Origin: Chrysopilus asiliformis
Taxonomy: Eukaryota; Arthropoda; Insecta; Diptera; Rhagionidae
Assembly: GCA_964034945.1 (NCBI GenBank)
Contig: OZ035961.1
Span: 5,438,001 to 5,502,000, forward strand
Direction: 5' to 3'
DNA length: 64,000 nucleotides
Program-made: the position numbers and the translations under genes
Notes under the pieces: generated by a model
Told to the model about the DNA's origin: nothing
Seen by the model: only the letters and a program-made list of their open reading frames with translations
Databases searched by the model: none
Shown here: in pieces, positions 60,299 to 64,000 of the stretch
Layout: each line of letters begins with the position of its first letter
Numbering within the stretch: the first letter of the stretch is position 1

Positions 60299-61324
60299 AA
60301 AACTGTGGTTTTGGATGCACCTCGCCTACCTATCGATAACGTTTTACCAACAATAACCATGCTAACAACCTCGTCATCAGCAACGCGTCACCAACATACC
60401 CATTTATCTCTGCCACATCATCATCGTCATCAACAGAAGGCGCAACATTCGCAATCTCACCATCACCAACAACAACAACAACACCAGCATCACATAGAAA
60501 AGCAATTCCAACAGATTCACCAACAGCAGCAAGCAATTCAAGCGAAACAAGCAAAAACTTGGATCCCTCCAGACCTTTCAATCACTGGGGATCCGGGAAG
60601 TACCCTTCATCGATACCTCGTTGCCGGTGGATGCGGAGTTACTATTGGAAGCGGGGGCAGTGGCCTCGTTGAACACCAGCCCCCGCTCAGAATATCGCCT
60701 GGTCGAATTGTCGGGAAATATTCCAGCGACGGACATCGTCAAGAAAGTGTCATTCAATCGCCTAATACACGGGCATCGCCTCGCTTGGGAACCTTCCATT
60801 ATCCACAATCGGTAGGCGGAATGGGCGGCGGCAACAGTGGTGGCGGAGGTACTACCCGCAAAACCGGGCGTTTCCGGGTCAATTGGCTCGATCAGTTCGA
60901 TTGGCTACAGTACGATGAAACGGCCAACACGATGTACTGCACGTTCTGTCGCAAATGGTCAAATGAAATTCCAGATATTCGAACCTCTTTTGTCGAGGGA
61001 AATTCAAACTTCCGGTTGGAAATCGTAAATCATCACAATAAATGTAAATCGCATCGATTATGTCATGAAAGGGAATTGTTGGAACAACAGAGACAAAGAT
61101 GTGTCCCTTTAAGTACGGGTAGTACTGCTACAGAAAATGTTGCTGACGTTAAAGTTGAAGAAATCCGCCAATTGGAAACGTCATTAGAGCTACTCCAGTC
61201 GAAAGCGGAAATGCCAACTCAATCGATGACTGCTAAACCGGGTACGGAGTCTTCAGTAGCTATCGAAATTATAGAATCAATCACTGGAATCAACGATCCT
61301 GGCAACGTGAAGGGAGAAACCTGA
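60299..61324 (+). CDS. fru: Candidate fru terminal exon with His/Gln-rich region and TTF/BED-like finger
   Basis: This is the longest open frame in the window. There is an in-frame stop (TAG) whose last two bases form the putative splice acceptor at 60297-60298, and no good ATG at the 5' end, as expected for an internal-to-terminal exon. Joined in phase 0 to the exon ending at 56524 it adds 341 residues (338-678). The first part is rich in His and Gln, then Gly and Ser. Residues about 533-593 form a compact Cys-His domain: [16 protein letters not shown], a YCTFC pair (C551, C554), IPDIRTSF, then HHNKC and KSHRLCH. This W-x-C-x2-C...H-x-C-x2-H layout resembles TTF-type/ZNF862-like or BED-like fingers, not C2H2 fingers. 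A poly(A) signal lies about 96 nt after the stop. It could instead be the last exon of another gene, but phase, strand and distance favour fru. Confidence 0.75.
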   Translation, partial: KTVVLDAPRLPIDNVLPTITMLTTSSSATRHQHTHLSLPHHHRHQQKAQHSQSHHHQQQQQHQHHIEKQFQQIHQQQQAIQAKQAKTWIPPDLSITGDPGSTLHRYLVAGGCGVTIGSGGSGLVEHQPPLRISPGRIVGKYSSDGHRQESVIQSPNTRASPRLGTFHYPQSVGGMGGGNSGGGGTTRKTGRFRVNWLDQFDWLQYDETANTMYCTFCRKWSNEIPDIRTSFVEGNSNFRLEIVNHHNKCKSHRLCHERELLEQQRQRCVPLSTGSTATENVADVKVEEIRQLETSLELLQSKAEMPTQSMTAKPGTESSVAIEIIESITGINDPGNVKGET

Positions 61325-61419
61325 ATTCAAACGGCTTTTATGTCTGTTCTTCAAGAAATAATTACCTATTTTAAAACTATTTCATGAAAATTTACAGAGT
61401 TTTCCAATAATTCTTTTTT

Positions 61420-61425
61420 AATAAA
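61420..61425 (+). promoter_or_regulatory. fru: Polyadenylation signal for the 60299-61324 terminal exon
   Basis: A canonical AATAAA begins 96 nt after the TGA stop and is followed by a T-rich stretch (GATTTTTTTATTTGG), the usual downstream element. It would end a short 3' untranslated region of about 120 nt. This supports 60299-61324 being a true last exon. Confidence 0.65.
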
Positions 61426-61427
61426 GA

Positions 61428-62589
61428 TTTTTTTATTTGGCGTAAAACGCCCTTATCGGCATATTCCTATTTAATGTTATTGAAACTTATTCGCAAAGCG
61501 AATTTTATTTTGTTATTACTTACTGAATTAGTTTTTTTAAGAAGTTAATTGTTTTGAAGTCCCAAAAATACATTTTAGAGATTGCCCCATCCCAAGCGGA
61601 ATTAATTTGAACTGTGACGTAAGCTGGCAGCATATGTGAACGGCTAACGTCACGGTTGACAGAAATGCTCCTTGGGTTATTACAGGAGCAATTCATCATT
61701 GTATTTTTTTTTTTTGTAAAAAAAAGTAATATAAATTGGCATTTAATTTTAATACAGAATTACATTTTACAAATTTGTTACATGGCTGATGCAATATGTT
61801 CCTATAAGATATTTATAAAAAATATATTTTTCTTGAAAATTTGAAAAAAAAATCATAATAGTGATAGTATATTTGCCAAAAGTCTTAAATTTGTTTTAAA
61901 ATTATATTTTTTGATTTGTTGTTTCGTTTTTGGCCATTAGAAATTTTTTGAAAAATTGTTTTTATCAAAATTTAGTTAGATTCGAGTTTATACTTGAAGA
62001 ATTGAATTGTTAAAATTTTTACAAAAATTATTATGAAATTAGTAAGTAAGACTTGACGCAATTCGGAACCAAACTTTTATGAAATATCAAGTGCCTAATT
62101 ATGTACACATTTACACTGTGTTTATACCGAAACTACTTAAACATAATTATATAAAAATAGCATTAAAAAAATTGTAATATATGTTTATTATATTGAGATC
62201 GTTGAGACATTTAAATAAATGTAAGAAATACCAGAGGTGAGGAGTTTAATGTCCACCAATCAGAATTTTAAATAAAAAAAACTGCATGTAATTTTTCAAA
62301 GAAAAATTATTAAAAAACCAAAAATAGAATGAAAATTAGAAAAAAAAATTCTTAATTTTTTAAGAAAGTGAACAATCAAACCTTTGGATTTAGCTCCGCC
62401 ACTGCGAAATACCCGAGCCTCAGCATTTAGTTTTGTCAATTCTATGTGAAAGTAGTAATAAATGTATTAATTTTTTTTTAGAATAGAATTGTGTTTTTAA
62501 TTCTTAAAAATGTTTAAACAGGACATTTCTGCTGTTGCTTAACGATTTTGTGGTATATCAGAAGATATCTATGTTCTATATGAGAATCA
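61428..62589. other. Downstream of the terminal exon; no gene seen
   Basis: AT-rich DNA after the poly(A) signal. No further fru exon is visible before the repeats at 62590-64000. Confidence 0.5.
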
Positions 62590-62780
62590 TAGTTTTAGTA
62601 TATCGTGAACAACACAAAAATGAACAACACCAACGTGTTTGGAATGCCAAAAGATCTTGATTTTCGCCTGTCTGTCCATCCGTGAATACGACAATTTTCA
62701 AAGGGATTGAACTAGAGACTAGAAATTCTCTACAGATAAGTTTATCGTAAAAAGTGAGACCAAGTTCTTGATTCGGCAAA
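62590..62780 (+). repeat. Diverged repeat A remnant
   Basis: ATGAACAACACCAACGTGTT, CGCCTGTCTGTCCATCCGTG and GGATTGAACTAGAGACT match repeat A in order. It is interrupted at its 3' side by the hairpin element at 62785. Confidence 0.5.
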
Positions 62781-62784
62781 ATCA

Positions 62785-63017
62785 AGGCACCAATCCTGTA
62801 TTCCGACGCGTCTCTGTCTTTCGACTTCGACGCAGCTTTTAACTCTTGACTCACCATATCTGCAGCTTGAAATTTCGCGAAATCGTTACTATGAATCGAA
62901 ACGTGATTCTGGCTGTCACTCCAGGAAATTTGAAGCTGCTGATATGGCGAAGTCTAGAGTTAAAAGCTGCGTCGAAGTCGAAAGACAGAGACGCGTCGGA
63001 ATACATGATTGCTGCCC
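62785..63017. mobile_element. Element F, copy 2 (hairpin MITE)
   Basis: 233 bp, same arms as the copy at 26055; its central spacer (TTTCGATTCATAGTGACGAT type) is present in the opposite orientation relative to the copy at 26055. It interrupts a repeat A remnant. Confidence 0.8.
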
Positions 63018-63500
63018 AGAACATTTTTTTTACCCCATACTGTTTTAGCGATTTCCTCGAAAACAGTGTGTCGTACCGAAAAAAATATAAAGACAAGATG
63101 TGCTTAAAACATTATTTTACATGAGATTCCGATACATCGAAATCCAATCGAACTACTCCTTCTCCCCGTCTTCATATCTACAAATAGAAAATTTTCTGAC
63201 AAAATCCGGTCGGTTCTCATACAGAGTATTTGACGATTGCCCCAGGGCAATTGATTTTGTTTTTAACTTAATTTCAATTATTATGAAATTATTTTAACAT
63301 TCGCAGAGTACAAACCGGTCTATAAAACTGATTAAATTGAACCAATTTTAAGGTGAAACAAGCTTGGTCGCAACTTGGCCACGGGTTACGCCAGACAGTG
63401 GCGATTTTAGTACAAAACGAGCCTCTACGAGGCCTAACCTAAAGCTACACTCTGTTGCTTGTGTAATAATCAACTTAATAAAAAGTGCTGAAAGACTGTT

Positions 63501-64000
63501 TATACCCGTATGGTGAAACCAATCACACACACAAAATCATCACACAAAAAAATGAATTACACCAGTGTGTTTAGAATGATAAAAATAATTAAATTTGGCA
63601 TGTCCGTCCGTCCGTCTGTCCGTCCGTCTGTCTATGGCGCGGATTGCGGGGCACGGATTGAGCTACTTGAAATTTTGCACAGATCCATTTTTCGTAAAAT
63701 GCGACTCGCATTATGCGAGGCTAAGTTCGTTCATGAGCAAAAATGGACCATTAGAACGAACGAAAATGTTTTTTGTGAATATCTCAAAAACGGTGCATCT
63801 TATCAAAAAAGTCAAAGAACAAAAGTTATTCAGGATATTATTCTGCATAAAACTCCCATACATCAAAATCCGATTGGAACAAATTTTAAAAAATCTTTTT
63901 GGAGAGTTTGACTTCATAGTGGAATTTTGATAAAACTGTTCGCCATTCACTTAAATCACCATACGGGTTTTCAATAATTGCCAGATTGGCAATTATAGCT
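63501..64000 (+). repeat. Repeat A, copy 4, cut by the window end
   Basis: It starts TATACCCGTATGGTGAAACC and runs to the window edge within ATTATAGCT of the terminal block. It lacks the segment GGGTATAxxAACTTTGCC present in copies 1-3, and the G-run/GTACCCCCC part is missing. Confidence 0.75.

Larger units (their letters stand above)
52683..61427 (+). other. fru: fruitless (fru) gene, 3' part: common exons plus one terminal exon
   Basis: This span holds the coding part of fruitless, a BTB transcription factor that in insects controls male courtship circuitry (sex-specific P1 transcripts) and general development (other promoters). Five exons can be joined with canonical GT-AG sites, all internal boundaries falling between codons: 148, 201, 489, 195 and 1026 nt. 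Introns are 211, 329, 2269 and 3774 nt. From the common ATG the joined product is 678 residues. Identification rests on the first 120 residues, which match the very conserved fru BTB domain, and on the linker motifs RTDSRDD-like, KRRRKNSSNCDN, DRHYTQDSQ, FKSSPVPK, RHDSPLS and QSLSIKQEL, in the same order as in Drosophila Fru. No C2H2 finger exon is visible, so other terminal exons, if present, lie beyond the window. Confidence 0.93.

Noticed and set aside
60330..60808. Reverse-strand frames opposite the terminal exon
   Set aside because: Shadows of the + strand coding sequence with no independent features.

Overview
The window is AT-rich insect nuclear DNA. The only host gene I can support is fruitless (fru), on the + strand at about 52.7-61.4 kb. 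It is recognised from its BTB/POZ exons (CLRWNNH motif), from the YNTDQGA reading frame immediately upstream of the common start codon, and from intron-exon boundaries that all fit. The order of the insect cannot be fixed from the sequence.

Five fru coding exons are visible: 52683-52830, 53042-53242, 53572-54060, 56330-56524 and a terminal exon at 60299-61324, followed by AATAAA at 61420. All internal junctions are phase 0. Together they predict a 678-residue protein from the common ATG: BTB domain, Arg/Asp/Glu-rich and basic linker, His/Gln-rich stretch, then a TTF/BED-like Cys-His finger in place of the usual C2H2 fingers. The male-specific 5' exon, the promoters and the C2H2 terminal exons were not found in the window.

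The 52 kb upstream has no convincing host coding exon and probably belongs to long 5' introns of fru or to flanking intergenic DNA. It is built from transposon debris. There are several families of small inverted-repeat elements, many with intact target-site duplications: piggyBac-like at 4933, hAT-like at 48984 and 57812, Harbinger-like at 44744, a 9-bp-duplication element at 43092, and a 5-bp-duplication family at 13364 and 50674. There is a multicopy family carrying CTGT/CCGT microsatellites (10966, 15991, 28064, 63501), non-LTR-like repeats whose ends read CTAGCTTGCATACCCGTCG and TATATATTAGTATGAT (10611, 37990, 43064), hairpin repeats and several minisatellites.

The most striking structure outside fru is a 2.3-kb fold-back element at 23265-25559. 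Its two arms, each about 1.08 kb, are nearly identical inverted copies around a 137-bp loop. They carry part of a CXC (tesmin/TSO1-like) cysteine-rich protein gene, and the whole element sits inside another repeat, flanked by a TATCA duplication.
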